From Mycoplasmatota bacterium (GTDB lineage: Bacteria > Bacillota_I > Bacilli_A > Izemoplasmatales > Izemoplasmataceae): a stretch of 57,935 bases of DNA. Positions 35,076 through 43,680 of the stretch are shown one piece after another; the stretch's first letter is position 1, and each line of letters starts with the position of its first letter. A program made the position numbers and the translations under genes. The stretch lies in contig JAUVDP010000004.1 of NCBI GenBank assembly GCA_030595255.1, positions 1-57,935 on the forward strand, written 5' to 3'. The notes under the pieces are model-generated. The model ran no database searches and was not told the origin of the DNA. It saw only the letters and a list, made by a program, of their open reading frames with translations.

Positions 35076-35768
35076 ATGAATGATATTACTATATTAATAA
35101 TTGAAGACGAACCAACTATAAATAGAATAGTTTCTAACTATTTTATGAAAGAGAAATACAAAGTTTTAAGTGCTCTTGATGGATTCAAGGGATTACAACT
35201 TTTTAGTAAAAACAAAGTTGATCTTGTATGTCTAGATATTATGATGCCTAATATTAATGGTTGGGATGTAGCTAAAACTATTAGAGAAACTTCTAATGTT
35301 CCAATAATTATGATGAGTGCATTATCTGAAGAAGAAGATATTCTAAAAGGATATTCTTTAAAAGTTGATGACTACATAACAAAGCCTTTTAATCCGAAAA
35401 TTTTAGTTGCAAAAGTTAAAAATTTACTTGAAAGACTAGCAAATCAAGATCACGCAGTTCAAACTTCTGGATTACTAGAAATTAGTGGAATTAAAATGGA
35501 TTTAGATACCCACAAAGCATACATTGATAATCAAGAAGTTGATTTATCAAAAACAGAATTTGATTTATTAAAATATTTCTTAAAACATGAAGGTAAAATA
35601 TGTTCAAGAAACTTATTACTAGATGAAGTATGGGGAATTGATGTATATGTTGAAGATCGTATTGTAGATACATATGTTAAAAAATTAAGGAAATATTTAG
35701 GAGATAGATCTCATTATATAAAAACAGTATTTGGTGTAGGATATCGATTTGAAGCGCTTGATGAATAA
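35076..35768 (+). CDS. OmpR-family response regulator (system 2)
   Basis: A 230-residue regulator. The receiver starts DITILIIEDEP, with the phospho-acceptor Asp54 in CLDIMMPN and Lys in DDYITKPF. The winged-helix domain has LSKTEFDLLKYFL and VFGVGYRFE. It is clearly related to the regulator at 24751 (same motifs and linker length). AGAGGTGAG precedes the ATG. It overlaps the kinase start by 8 nt (ATGAATAA). Confidence 0.93.
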   Translation: MNDITILIIEDEPTINRIVSNYFMKEKYKVLSALDGFKGLQLFSKNKVDLVCLDIMMPNINGWDVAKTIRETSNVPIIMMSALSEEEDILKGYSLKVDDYITKPFNPKILVAKVKNLLERLANQDHAVQTSGLLEISGIKMDLDTHKAYIDNQEVDLSKTEFDLLKYFLKHEGKICSRNLLLDEVWGIDVYVEDRIVDTYVKKLRKYLGDRSHYIKTVFGVGYRFEALDE

Positions 35769-37542
35769 AATAGCCTACTTCTTTAAAAAATTTCCTAACT
35801 ATTTCAAAAAAGTTGTAAATCTATTCCGTTCTAGATCAATGTCAACTCAATTAATTATAACAATAATACTATTATTTACATCATTCTTCTTCTTACAATC
35901 ACTTCTTAACTCTCAATTTTTTGCAAAATATTATACGACACAAGAATTTAACAATATTCATACAGATTTAATCAACTATATTGATGATATGAATGAATCT
36001 GATAGTGACTATTATGACCTAATGTATGAATTCACTTCAAACACAAATGCTTATACAGTAATTACTAGCGGTAATTTTAGAGCTTTAATTTCTTCAGAAT
36101 CAGATTACACAATAATTGTTGAAGATAATGTTACCAGTGAAATATATACTGTTTTAATCCCAGATAACGCATATAACTATACACTAGATGAAACTATATC
36201 TTTATCACTTTATGAATATAATTCTGAGTTTTATAGCCCGGCAACTATTACTACAACAAAAAATATTTATAATAATCCAACTATTTGTTCAATAGTTGCA
36301 TGTTTACCTATTGATGGTAAAGTTATTGAAATAAATAAACCAAACAACCTAAATTACGTATTTGCTGATAACAGTATTATAAATCAAGAACTTATTAAAT
36401 TATCAGGAGACTCATTTGATATTACTACTCATGAATATGAATATGGGTATTGGTATAAATCAGAAGATGGTCCCTTTGATACTTTAATATTTATCCATGA
36501 ACTAGATTGGAATTACGTTGTAACTATTATTCCAATTGAAAACCCTAATGATATCATCAGTATTATTACTACATATAACTATTATGTATATATGACAGCT
36601 ATCGTAATCTTATTCTTGTGGAGTTTTAGATTATCTAGCATTATCTCTAAACCTGTTCAAAATATTGAATTGGTAGCTAGAGAAATAGCTGCTTTAAACT
36701 TCAATGTAGAAGCTCATGAATATAACAATAGAGAGAATGCTTCTCTTACTCGGAGTATAAATCTAATATCCAGGAACTTAAAAGAAACTCTTGAAACCTT
36801 AAATAATAGAAATCAAGAAATGACTTCCTTATATGAAGAACAAACAAATCAAGTAGCCCTTAAGAAACAACTTGTATCATCTATTTCACATGAATTAAAA
36901 ACACCGTTAATGATTATGCAAGTTACTATTCAAGGTATTTTAGATGGTGTAATTCCAGATGAAGATCAAGCAGAAGAACTTCTAAATGTAGTAGATGAAA
37001 TTAATAAATCTTCAATAATGATTCAAGATATGTTACAGATTTATCGTCTTGATGATGCTAAATCTGAACTAGAAATAACTAAATTCAGTTTATCAAATTG
37101 TATTTATCACTTTATTGATGATTTTGATACAGTTATAAGTCAACATAACCTTCAAATTAACTTAAATATCAAAAAAGATATAATGATAGAAGCAGATAAC
37201 AAACTAATAAAACGAGTAATTTCAAATTTCTTTACTAATGCAATTAAATATACTCCTGAAAATGAAAGAATAGATATTGTGATTAGTGATACTGAAAATG
37301 AAGCATACTTTGAACTTATTAACTATGGTGCAAATATAGATCCTGAGAACCTTGAAAATATTTGGATGCCTTTCTTTAGAGGAAAAGATTCAAATACAAA
37401 ACAGAGACTAAAAACTAAGGGAACAGGTATTGGATTATATTTAGTTAGTGAGATATTAAAAGCTCATAATTGTAAATTCGGTATTGAAAACGTAGATAAA
37501 GGTGTTAAATCTTACTTCTATATAAATAAAAAAGTAGAATAA
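35761..37542 (+). CDS. Membrane sensor histidine kinase (system 2)
   Basis: A 593-residue kinase: a basic N-terminus, TM1 about 28-48, an extracytoplasmic domain of about 220 residues, TM2 about 272-292, HAMP-like segment, and a coiled coil with NNRNQEMTSLYEEQ. HisKA has His377 in SSISHELKTP; the N box is SNFFTNAIKYTP and the G box GTGIGLYLVSE. The ATG at 35761 is used; a TTG four codons earlier is possible. Same architecture and similar outer domain as the kinase at 25418, so the two systems arose by duplication. A bidirectional terminator overlaps the stop. Confidence 0.92.
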   Translation: MNKIAYFFKKFPNYFKKVVNLFRSRSMSTQLIITIILLFTSFFFLQSLLNSQFFAKYYTTQEFNNIHTDLINYIDDMNESDSDYYDLMYEFTSNTNAYTVITSGNFRALISSESDYTIIVEDNVTSEIYTVLIPDNAYNYTLDETISLSLYEYNSEFYSPATITTTKNIYNNPTICSIVACLPIDGKVIEINKPNNLNYVFADNSIINQELIKLSGDSFDITTHEYEYGYWYKSEDGPFDTLIFIHELDWNYVVTIIPIENPNDIISIITTYNYYVYMTAIVILFLWSFRLSSIISKPVQNIELVAREIAALNFNVEAHEYNNRENASLTRSINLISRNLKETLETLNNRNQEMTSLYEEQTNQVALKKQLVSSISHELKTPLMIMQVTIQGILDGVIPDEDQAEELLNVVDEINKSSIMIQDMLQIYRLDDAKSELEITKFSLSNCIYHFIDDFDTVISQHNLQINLNIKKDIMIEADNKLIKRVISNFFTNAIKYTPENERIDIVISDTENEAYFELINYGANIDPENLENIWMPFFRGKDSNTKQRLKTKGTGIGLYLVSEILKAHNCKFGIENVDKGVKSYFYINKKVE

Positions 37543-37556
37543 ATTCTACTTTTTTT
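37528..37556. terminator. Bidirectional terminator between kinase 2 and the HAD gene
   Basis: AAGTAGAAT and ATTCTACTT (37532-37540 and 37543-37551) form an inverted repeat around AA. It has A-runs before and T-runs after, so it works from both sides. It contains the kinase stop and abuts the HAD stop at 37555. Confidence 0.85.
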
Positions 37557-38331
37557 ATATTAAATTTAACTTTTTAAAAACATTATAAAATCCATCTTTA
37601 TCAACATCATCTGTGATTATATCAGCCGCTTCTTTAAGCTCTTTAACTCCATTTCCCATTGAAATTCCAATATTAGCATATTGAATCATTGAAATATCAT
37701 TATTTCCATCCCCAATTGCTATAGTATCTATTAAATCAATATTAAGTTTTTCAGTAAAAGCTTTTATTCCTAATTCTTTTAATCCACCTTTTTCATTTAC
37801 GTCAAGTCCGTATGAATTAGAATAATTAAAATGTAAAGTTGGGAATAATTTTTCAAACTTCTTATAATCACTTCTATTATAAAATAGGTTTACTTGATAA
37901 ATCTCGTTCTCTAAATGATAATTATGTTTTATTTCAGGATATTCTAGATGAAAAGTATCACTAAAATTATTTGATAAATTATCAAACTTACTGTTTAAAA
38001 CGTAATCTGTAGAACTTACAAAAGCAATATCAATCTTACTTTCATATGCTAAATCTACTAGTTTGTTTAGAACTTCTCTATCAATAAACTTCTTATAAAT
38101 TACTTCATTATCATGTACCACATATCGTCCATTAGAAGCTATATAAGAATTAATATTCAATTCTTTGTCTATCCCGTAAAATAGGGCTGGACCTCTTCCT
38201 GTAGTTAATATTACCTCGTGTCCATTATCTTGTAATTCCTGAATTGCTTTTTTAGTAGAATGAGGAATACTATTAGTCCCATGATCAATAATTGTTCCAT
38301 CAAAATCTACAAAGATATATTTTTTACGCAT
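37555..38331 (-). CDS. HAD-superfamily hydrolase, Cof type
   Basis: A 258-residue sugar-phosphate or nucleotide phosphatase of the Cof/YitU group. The motifs are FVDFDGTIIDHG (nucleophile Asp), ILTTGRG, a lysine in VNEKGGLKEL, and IAIGDGNNDISMI, with the C2B cap between them. Substrate unknown. It overlaps the thioredoxin-like gene by 8 nt (ATGCGTAA), placing it at the end of the ArsR operon, though the functional link is unclear. Confidence 0.88.
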   Translation of the reverse strand: MRKKYIFVDFDGTIIDHGTNSIPHSTKKAIQELQDNGHEVILTTGRGPALFYGIDKELNINSYIASNGRYVVHDNEVIYKKFIDREVLNKLVDLAYESKIDIAFVSSTDYVLNSKFDNLSNNFSDTFHLEYPEIKHNYHLENEIYQVNLFYNRSDYKKFEKLFPTLHFNYSNSYGLDVNEKGGLKELGIKAFTEKLNIDLIDTIAIGDGNNDISMIQYANIGISMGNGVKELKEAADIITDDVDKDGFYNVFKKLNLI

Positions 38332-38557
38332 TTTTAATTAATTCCTTTACTTTTTTATATTTCATTCTTCCAATTCCAACTACTTTTTCGTTTATTACAA
38401 GAGCGGGTGTACTCATTACACCATACTCTGATATTTTTTCATATTCAACTACTTTTTCAATAACAGCATCAATCTCTAGTTCTCTACATACAGCAGCTGC
38501 ATTATTATATAATAAAATACAATTTGGACAACCTCCACCTAAGATCTTAATATTCAT
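38324..38557 (-). CDS. Small thioredoxin-like redox protein
   Basis: A 77-residue thioredoxin-fold protein beginning MNIKILGGGCPNCILLY, with the redox or metal-binding CPNC near position 10 and cis-proline segment GVMSTPALVIN. It belongs to the TM0996/MTH895-like family. These are often encoded beside UPF0718 permeases and ArsR regulators, as here. AGGAGG precedes the ATG, one base after the permease stop. It may deliver thiol or metal cargo to the permease. That is inference. Confidence 0.85.
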   Translation of the reverse strand: MNIKILGGGCPNCILLYNNAAAVCRELEIDAVIEKVVEYEKISEYGVMSTPALVINEKVVGIGRMKYKKVKELIKNA

Positions 38558-39523
38558 CTAAATACCTCCTATAATGAAATTAAATAGATATCCTATAATT
38601 ATAATTCCCGAAGTTGTTATAGCTATAAATATCCAAATTAATTTTGGCTTTATTACTTTTCTTAGTATCATCATTTCAGGTAAACTAAGCGCAGTAGTAG
38701 CCATCATGAAACTCATTGCTGTTCCTACTCCCATACCTTTATCTATTAGTGCATTAGCAATAGGGATAGTCCCCAAAACATTTGAATATAGAGGTACAGC
38801 AAGTATTGTTACAATAATAACAGCAAAAGGATTATTAGGTCCAGCAATATCCACTAGATAATCATCTGGTACCCATCCATGAATTGCAGATCCAACAAAA
38901 ACTCCAGCAACTATCCACTTATAAACTCTTTTTAATATATCTAAAGTTTCTTGTTTTGCAAAATTTAATCTATCAATTTGAGTCATTGATGGAATAATTA
39001 TGTTTTTATTCTTAATTTCATAAACAAATCCTTCAACATATTTTTCCAATTTTAATTTATCAATAATAAATCCACCTATTATACCCACCATAATTCCAAA
39101 GAAAATATAAAGTATTGCTATTTTATAATCAAAGGTACTGAACAACATTACAATTGCCGCTTCATTTACTATTGGAGAGGTAATTAAAAAGCTGAATGTT
39201 ATCCCTAAAGGTACTCCACTACTCACTAATCCGATAAATATTGGAATACTACTACAACTACAAAAAGGCGATATAACACCCAATATAGATCCGAAAAAGT
39301 TACCGATAATCCCTTTAAATTTCTCTAAAATAAGTTTTGTTCTTTCTGGGGGAAAATAGCTTCTTAAGTACGAAATTAGCAAAATCATAATTACTAATAA
39401 TAGGGTAATTTGAATTGTATCATATATAAAGAAGTGTATAGATAATCCAAATTTAGTTTCAATACTAATATTAAATAAATTAAGAAACCATATTATTGCA
39501 TCATCTAAAGGTTTTATTATCAT
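38558..39523 (-). CDS. UPF0718/ArsP-like permease
   Basis: A 321-residue membrane protein with about eight to ten hydrophobic helices. VISPFCSCSSIPIFIGL (about residues 77-93) is the conserved C-S-C-S-S signature of this permease family. SFLITSPIVNEAAIVML and MMATTALSLPEMMIL are the paired membrane motifs. Known relatives export trivalent organoarsenicals. Substrate is unproven here. It overlaps arsR by 4 nt (ATGA). Confidence 0.85.
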   Translation of the reverse strand: MIIKPLDDAIIWFLNLFNISIETKFGLSIHFFIYDTIQITLLLVIMILLISYLRSYFPPERTKLILEKFKGIIGNFFGSILGVISPFCSCSSIPIFIGLVSSGVPLGITFSFLITSPIVNEAAIVMLFSTFDYKIAILYIFFGIMVGIIGGFIIDKLKLEKYVEGFVYEIKNKNIIIPSMTQIDRLNFAKQETLDILKRVYKWIVAGVFVGSAIHGWVPDDYLVDIAGPNNPFAVIIVTILAVPLYSNVLGTIPIANALIDKGMGVGTAMSFMMATTALSLPEMMILRKVIKPKLIWIFIAITTSGIIIIGYLFNFIIGGI

Positions 39524-39783
39524 ATCATCAAATACTTAATTAAGTCCATGTTATCATCTAAAAACTCTTCTTTAATACTATACTTAATAAGATTCCCTTC
39601 TCTTTTTGAAGAAAGAATATTAAGTTCCTTAAATTTTGAAAGGTGTTTAGAAGTATTTGCTTGTTTTATTCGAAGTAACTCTTCAATCTCACAAACACAT
39701 AATTCTCCATACTCTAAAAGCTTCATAAAAATGTTAAATCTGTTCTCTTCTGCAAGTAATTTAATTATTAAATATTTATCCAT
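39520..39783 (-). CDS. ArsR/SmtB-family repressor
   Basis: An 87-residue winged-helix regulator. ELCVCEIEELLRIKQANTSK contains the CxC metal-binding pair of arsenic-type ArsR sensors followed by the recognition helix. HLSKFKELNILSSKREGNLI completes the wing. It is first in the operon arsR-permease-thioredoxin-like-HAD. GGAGGT precedes the ATG. Two palindromes upstream are likely operators. It should dissociate on binding a thiophilic metalloid. Confidence 0.92.
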   Translation of the reverse strand: MDKYLIIKLLAEENRFNIFMKLLEYGELCVCEIEELLRIKQANTSKHLSKFKELNILSSKREGNLIKYSIKEEFLDDNMDLIKYLMI

Positions 39784-39795
39784 TTTTCTACCTCC

Positions 39796-39832
39796 ATTAC
39801 TATTTAGTAATATAACTACATAGTAATATTAC
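39796..39832 (-). promoter_or_regulatory. Likely ArsR operator and promoter
   Basis: ATTACTATTTAGTAAT (39796-39811) is a perfect 7-2-7 palindrome and GTAATATTAC (39823-39832) a perfect 10-bp palindrome, the two sharing TAGTAAT. On the minus strand TTGAAT upstream and TAATAT in the second palindrome make a plausible -35/-10 pair with 17-bp spacing. A bound repressor would cover the promoter. Confidence 0.6.
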
Positions 39833-39865
39833 CATAGAGTAATAAAGAATTCAACCAAAAAAATA

Positions 39866-39979
39866 CATCTCTTATCAAGCATCCCCACTCACATAGATAG
39901 AAAACTTAAGGCTGCTTCGTTCCCGATCTGACCTGATTCGCTACCAGCTATTGAATGAGGATGATTGATAAGAGATATC
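39866..39979 (-). ncRNA. ffs: Signal recognition particle RNA (small, 4.5S type)
   Basis: On the minus strand the long hairpin carries the conserved apical motif GGTCAGATCGGGAACGAAGC followed by AGCC, the SRP54-binding region. The base is a long stem of CTCTTATCAATCATCC with GGATGCTTGATAAGAG. A run of T follows, so it ends by its own structure. It lies 11 nt past the tadA stop, the neighbour it has in many Firmicutes. Confidence 0.9.
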
Positions 39980-39990
39980 AATATTTTTTC

Positions 39991-40440
39991 TTACTTATTT
40001 CTAAGCTTTTTAAAAAACTGTTTAATTATATCTGCGCTTTCTTCTTCCATTACTCCAAATTCAACACTAACTTTATGGTTAAATGGAAGTTCAAAAAGGT
40101 TTAGGACACTTGCATGAGCACCAGCTTTGAGATCTCTTGCTCCATAAACAACATTTTTAATTCTTGATTGAATTATTGCCCCTGCACACATTGGACATGG
40201 CTCAATTGTAACATACAAAGTACAACTGTCAAGTCTCCAACTCTTTATTTTTTTGTTTGCTTTTTGAATAGCTAAAATCTCTGCATGACTTGTCGCTAAA
40301 TTATTTTTTTCACGTAAATTATGTGCTTTTGCGATTACTTTATTATCCCTAACAATTACCGCTCCTATAGGCACTTCATTCTTCTTTAACGCTTTCCTAG
40401 CCTCTTTTAAAGCCATTTTCATATATTTTTTATGATTCAT
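39991..40440 (-). CDS. tadA: tRNA adenosine(34) deaminase TadA
   Basis: A 149-residue zinc deaminase making inosine at the wobble position of tRNA-Arg. His52 and Glu54 in TSHAEILA, and Cys82/Cys85 in PCPMCAGAI, are the zinc-binding and catalytic set. NEVPIGAVIV, ARDLKAGA and the C-terminal basic helix fit TadA. It overlaps tdk by 11 nt (ATGAATCATAA). Confidence 0.94.
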   Translation of the reverse strand: MNHKKYMKMALKEARKALKKNEVPIGAVIVRDNKVIAKAHNLREKNNLATSHAEILAIQKANKKIKSWRLDSCTLYVTIEPCPMCAGAIIQSRIKNVVYGARDLKAGAHASVLNLFELPFNHKVSVEFGVMEEESADIIKQFFKKLRNK

Positions 40441-41050
40441 TATGTTTCTTTATTCTGTCTTTATGAGGATTTGGTTTTCTATATACCTTGTGACATGTTC
40501 TACATCTTGCTTCATACGACTCTTCAGCTCCAATGAGAACAATTGGATCTAGATACTTGGCTGGCTTTCCGTTTACAATTCGTTGTGTTCTTGTAGCGGG
40601 ATCACCACATTTTACACAAATAGCAGTTAATTTTGTAACATACTCTGCCATTGCTAAAAGTTTAGGCATAAAGCTAAATGGCTCTCCTCTAAAATCTTTG
40701 TCCAGACCACTAACTATTACTCTTATTCCTTTACTTGCTAAATGCTCTACAATTTCTACTGCTTCTTCATCTAAAAATTGAATCTCATCTATAGCAACAA
40801 CTTGTGTTCTATCATCGATATAATCAAAGATTTGTCTTGCTCTAGAAATGTTAACAGACTTAGTTCTGTTATTATTATGAGATACAACTTCACTTTCAGA
40901 GAAGCGATCATCCATAAGAGGCTTAAAAACTACTATATTTTGTTTAGCAAATTCTAGTCGTCTTATTCTTCTTAATAATTCTTCAGTTTTACCTGCAAAC
41001 ATAGGTCCAGCAACGACTTCTATCCAACCATCTTTTTGATTTAAATACAT
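40430..41050 (-). CDS. tdk: Thymidine kinase (type II)
   Basis: A 206-residue enzyme phosphorylating thymidine. GPMFAGKTEELLRRIRR is the P-loop, VVAIDEIQFLDE the Walker B region and CVKCGDPATRTQR with CRTCHKVYRKP the structural zinc site. The ATG at 41050 has AGAGGTGG upstream. A 26-residue N-terminal extension in the same frame is rejected because it covers the promoter region and is not part of the family. Confidence 0.94.
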   Translation of the reverse strand: MYLNQKDGWIEVVAGPMFAGKTEELLRRIRRLEFAKQNIVVFKPLMDDRFSESEVVSHNNNRTKSVNISRARQIFDYIDDRTQVVAIDEIQFLDEEAVEIVEHLASKGIRVIVSGLDKDFRGEPFSFMPKLLAMAEYVTKLTAICVKCGDPATRTQRIVNGKPAKYLDPIVLIGAEESYEARCRTCHKVYRKPNPHKDRIKKHNES

Positions 41051-41297
41051 ATCTTCCACCTCTTTTTTTCTAATATAATAATACAATAATTTCAGGAATA
41101 AAACAACAAAAATTTTAAATAATATCATTGTTAATTTAGCTGATTTTTTTTATAAATAAGAATTAATTTGAATTGTTTTTCAGACTAATTTGTCAGTTGG
41201 TTCGTATACAAACAAACGGCTTAACAGTGGGGAATAACCTTATTTATAAACATAAATAATTTGCTTTAAAATCCTTTATAAATAACACCAATTATGT

Positions 41298-41303
41298 TAT
41301 AAT
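41298..41303 (+). promoter_or_regulatory. Probable -10 of the hydrogenase operon
   Basis: TATAAT lies 40 nt before the hydC start. The matching -35 is poor. The 293-bp gap between tdk and hydC also holds a near-palindrome TTCGTATACAAA at about 41201-41212. No clear Rex site is visible. Confidence 0.45.
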
Positions 41304-41343
41304 TGTTTGGAATGTAAAATATATTTTAATTAAGGAGAAGATT

Positions 41344-41838
41344 ATGGGTAAAAAATTCGATATAACTGATGAAAACAGAGAGGAATTACTTTTGGAAATT
41401 AAGAATCTTATAAAACTTCCTGGACCACTTATGCCTATATTGCATGAGGCACAAAGAATTTTTGGTTGTATACCTATTGAAGTGCAAAAAATCGTATCAA
41501 AAGAAACAGGAATTACCATAGCCGAAATTAATGGAGTTGTTACTTTCTATTCTAGTTTTACTCTCCATCCAAAGGGATTACATACTATTGGAATTTGTCT
41601 TGGTACACCTTGTTATGTTAGGGGATCTCAAACTATTCTAGATGCTATAAAATCAGATTTAGGAATCGATGTTGGAGAAAACACAGAAGATGATTTCTTT
41701 ACTTTAGATGCAATTAGATGTATTGGTACTTGTGGAATGGCTCCAGTTATGAGTATAGATGACGAAGTATATGGAGAAGTAGATGTTACTAAAGCACGAA
41801 GACTAATTAAAGAAGCGAGGAAAAAATATGGAACTTAA
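41344..41838 (+). CDS. hydC: Electron-bifurcating [FeFe] hydrogenase, subunit C (NuoE-like)
   Basis: A 164-residue NuoE-family subunit with one [2Fe-2S] cluster. The ligands are in GICLGTPCYVRG and DAIRCIGTCGMAPVM. FTLHPKGLHTI and the helical N-terminal domain PLMPILHEAQRIFG are typical. AAGGAG precedes the ATG. It opens the hydrogenase operon, but hydB and hydA follow only after six intervening genes. Confidence 0.93.
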   Translation: MGKKFDITDENREELLLEIKNLIKLPGPLMPILHEAQRIFGCIPIEVQKIVSKETGITIAEINGVVTFYSSFTLHPKGLHTIGICLGTPCYVRGSQTILDAIKSDLGIDVGENTEDDFFTLDAIRCIGTCGMAPVMSIDDEVYGEVDVTKARRLIKEARKKYGT

Positions 41839-42214
41839 AGCAGTTTTAGAGTTAATTAACGCAAAACAGTTCAACCAAGAATGCCCTCGATGTGTAAGAG
41901 AAATTAATTATGCTTTTGTTTGTGATTTAATGAGTGATGCACTTATGCTTTTAAAGAAAATGCCAAGTCATATTGGTGCTCATGGTGCCTTAGTTACAGG
42001 ATTAGTTACAAATCAAGCATTACGTACTGCTGAAATACTAGACTTAGAAACAATCATTTTTGTTAGAGGTAAAACTCCATCACAATCAGTTATAGAGTTA
42101 GCTGATGAAATTGGAATTACTTTAATTGGAACTGCACTTACTATGTATCGTACTAGTGGATTACTATTTATGAATAATGTAAAAAGTTACGAATCTGTTC
42201 TTGAGGAAAACTAA
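41828..42214 (+). CDS. DRTGG-domain-like protein, hydrogenase operon (1)
   Basis: A 128-residue soluble protein overlapping hydC by 11 nt. It begins with an acidic/helical segment containing CPRCVREINYAFVCDLMSD and ends with EIGITLIGTALTMYRTSGLL. The second half resembles the DRTGG fold, found in HPr-kinase N-termini and CBS-type regulators. Such proteins recur in clostridial hydABC operons. The two cysteines in CPRC could bind metal. A regulatory role is inferred only. Confidence 0.7.
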   Translation: MELKAVLELINAKQFNQECPRCVREINYAFVCDLMSDALMLLKKMPSHIGAHGALVTGLVTNQALRTAEILDLETIIFVRGKTPSQSVIELADEIGITLIGTALTMYRTSGLLFMNNVKSYESVLEEN

Positions 42215-42652
42215 TTGGAAAGTTACTCAAGAGAGTTTAAAATTCAAAAGAATGATATCGGAAATGCAGGAACAGTAGCAAGTCTAACAAAAAGAGAGTT
42301 AAAAAAACGAGGATTAACAAGAGATTTTGTTAAAACTGTTACCATAGGTATTTATGAAGCAGAAATTAATGTTGTAATCCATTCATATGGTGGAAATTGT
42401 GTTGTTAAAATTGATGATGATATTGTAGATGTTGTATTTCAAGATATCGGACCCGGAATTGAATGTATAGATTCCGCGTTAACACCAGGATTTTCTACAG
42501 CTAGCCACTATGCCATTGAAAATGGCTTTGGCGCAGGTATGGGATTACCTAATATTCAGTCTGTTTCAGATGAAATGAAGTTAACTTCTAGTAAAGAAGG
42601 AACGAGATTACATATGAAGTTTAATATCGATGGTGATTGTTATGAAAGTTAA
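42215..42652 (+). CDS. Anti-sigma-factor-type ATPase (RsbW/SpoIIAB-like)
   Basis: A 145-residue GHKL-fold protein. GIYEAEINVVIHSYGG carries the N-box Glu and Asn, DIGPGIECIDSALTPGFS the G1 box, and NGFGAGMGLPNIQSV the G2 box, as in RsbW and SpoIIAB serine kinases. The start is TTG at 42215 with GAGG eight bases upstream, right after the previous stop. Partner sigma or anti-anti-sigma factors are not in the window; the DRTGG or PHP neighbours might be its targets. Confidence 0.8.
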   Translation: MESYSREFKIQKNDIGNAGTVASLTKRELKKRGLTRDFVKTVTIGIYEAEINVVIHSYGGNCVVKIDDDIVDVVFQDIGPGIECIDSALTPGFSTASHYAIENGFGAGMGLPNIQSVSDEMKLTSSKEGTRLHMKFNIDGDCYES

Positions 42653-42974
42653 AGATATATTAAGTTCAAATACATTTGAATTAATTACTGATGAATCCGG
42701 ACTAAATAATGAAATAATTGGTATATTTGCTAGTGATTTACTAAGTCATGTAATGGGAAATGCTAGTGAAGGTAATATCCTAATAACAGTATTAAGTAAT
42801 ATTAATGTTTTAGGAGTAGCAAGCTTATTAGATTTAAGTTGTGTAATATTCTCGCATAATATCAAGGTGAATGATGAAATAGTAAACAAGGCTAATGAAT
42901 TGAATATTCCACTATTGAAGACGAAACTCCCTACAGTGGAAACAATACTTACTCTTAGTAAAATGGGTATTTAA
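42642..42974 (+). CDS. DRTGG-domain protein, hydrogenase operon (2)
   Basis: A 110-residue soluble protein beginning MKVKDILSSNTFELIT, with EIIGIFASDLLSHVMGNA and NINVLGVASLLDLSCVIF. Whole-domain pattern fits DRTGG. It is similar in fold to the gene at 41828 but not closely related by sequence. Its ATG overlaps the ATPase stop by 11 nt. GGTGA precedes the ATG. Role unknown. Confidence 0.75.
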   Translation: MKVKDILSSNTFELITDESGLNNEIIGIFASDLLSHVMGNASEGNILITVLSNINVLGVASLLDLSCVIFSHNIKVNDEIVNKANELNIPLLKTKLPTVETILTLSKMGI

Positions 42975-42975
42975 A

Positions 42976-43680
42976 ATTAAGTTTTATTACGACTTGCATA
43001 TTCATTCGATTTTATCACCTTGCGCAGATGAATTAATGACACCAAATAACATACTGAACATGTCAATGCTAAAAGAAGTAGATATTCTTTCAGTTACAGA
43101 TCATAATTCAACAAAACAACTTAGAGTATTTGAGGATCTTCAAGAATCATATGACTTTCTCTTTATACCAGGTGTAGAAGTTAGTGTTTTAGAAGACTTT
43201 GATGTTCTTTGTTACTTTAGAACATATAATGATGCAATTAAATTTGATAAATATTTAGAACCTCGCCTTAATGGTGAATGGGGAATATTTGAAGAAAGTA
43301 ATCAAGTAATCACAGATATATTTGATACGACTTATGAAACATATCCTATACCGCTAACTGGTACAAATATCCCATATTTAGAATTGGTTAAAGAAGTTAG
43401 AGGTTTAAATGGAGCCATTGTATTAGCTCATATTGATAGAGATTCAAAATCCGTATTAAACACTTATAAATTAGAAGATATTGATTTTGATGCTATTGAA
43501 ATTCAAAAATATGGAAGAGAAAAATTCTTAAAAGATAATCCAGAATTAAACAAATACAAGATATTGTTTAATTCTGATTCTCATTCATTATTAACGATAT
43601 CTGAAAAAGAAGACTACATTAATTTAGAAGAAAAAACAATTGAATCGTTTTTTAACTTCTTAGTAGGAGATAAATTATGA
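42976..43680 (+). CDS. PHP-domain phosphoesterase-like protein, apparent ATT start
   Basis: A PHP-fold metallohydrolase of about 234 residues. Metal ligands are in DLHIHSILSPCADE, VTDHNST, IPGVEVSVL, LAHIDRDS and FNSDSHSLL. The domain's conserved first strand FYYDLHIHS requires a start upstream of the first usual start codon in frame (TTG at 42994, the Leu of DLHIHS). The frame runs back to ATT at 42976, one base after the previous stop, giving IKFYYDLHIHS. An ATT start is therefore proposed. Activity could be on a phosphorylated protein or nucleotide; it is flanked by two GHKL ATPases. Confidence 0.75.
   Translation: MKFYYDLHIHSILSPCADELMTPNNILNMSMLKEVDILSVTDHNSTKQLRVFEDLQESYDFLFIPGVEVSVLEDFDVLCYFRTYNDAIKFDKYLEPRLNGEWGIFEESNQVITDIFDTTYETYPIPLTGTNIPYLELVKEVRGLNGAIVLAHIDRDSKSVLNTYKLEDIDFDAIEIQKYGREKFLKDNPELNKYKILFNSDSHSLLTISEKEDYINLEEKTIESFFNFLVGDKL

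Noticed and set aside
41195..41215. Near-palindrome TTCGTATACAAA as a Rex site before hydC
   Set aside because: It does not match the Rex consensus (TTGTTAA-N4-TTAACAA); too weak to call an operator.
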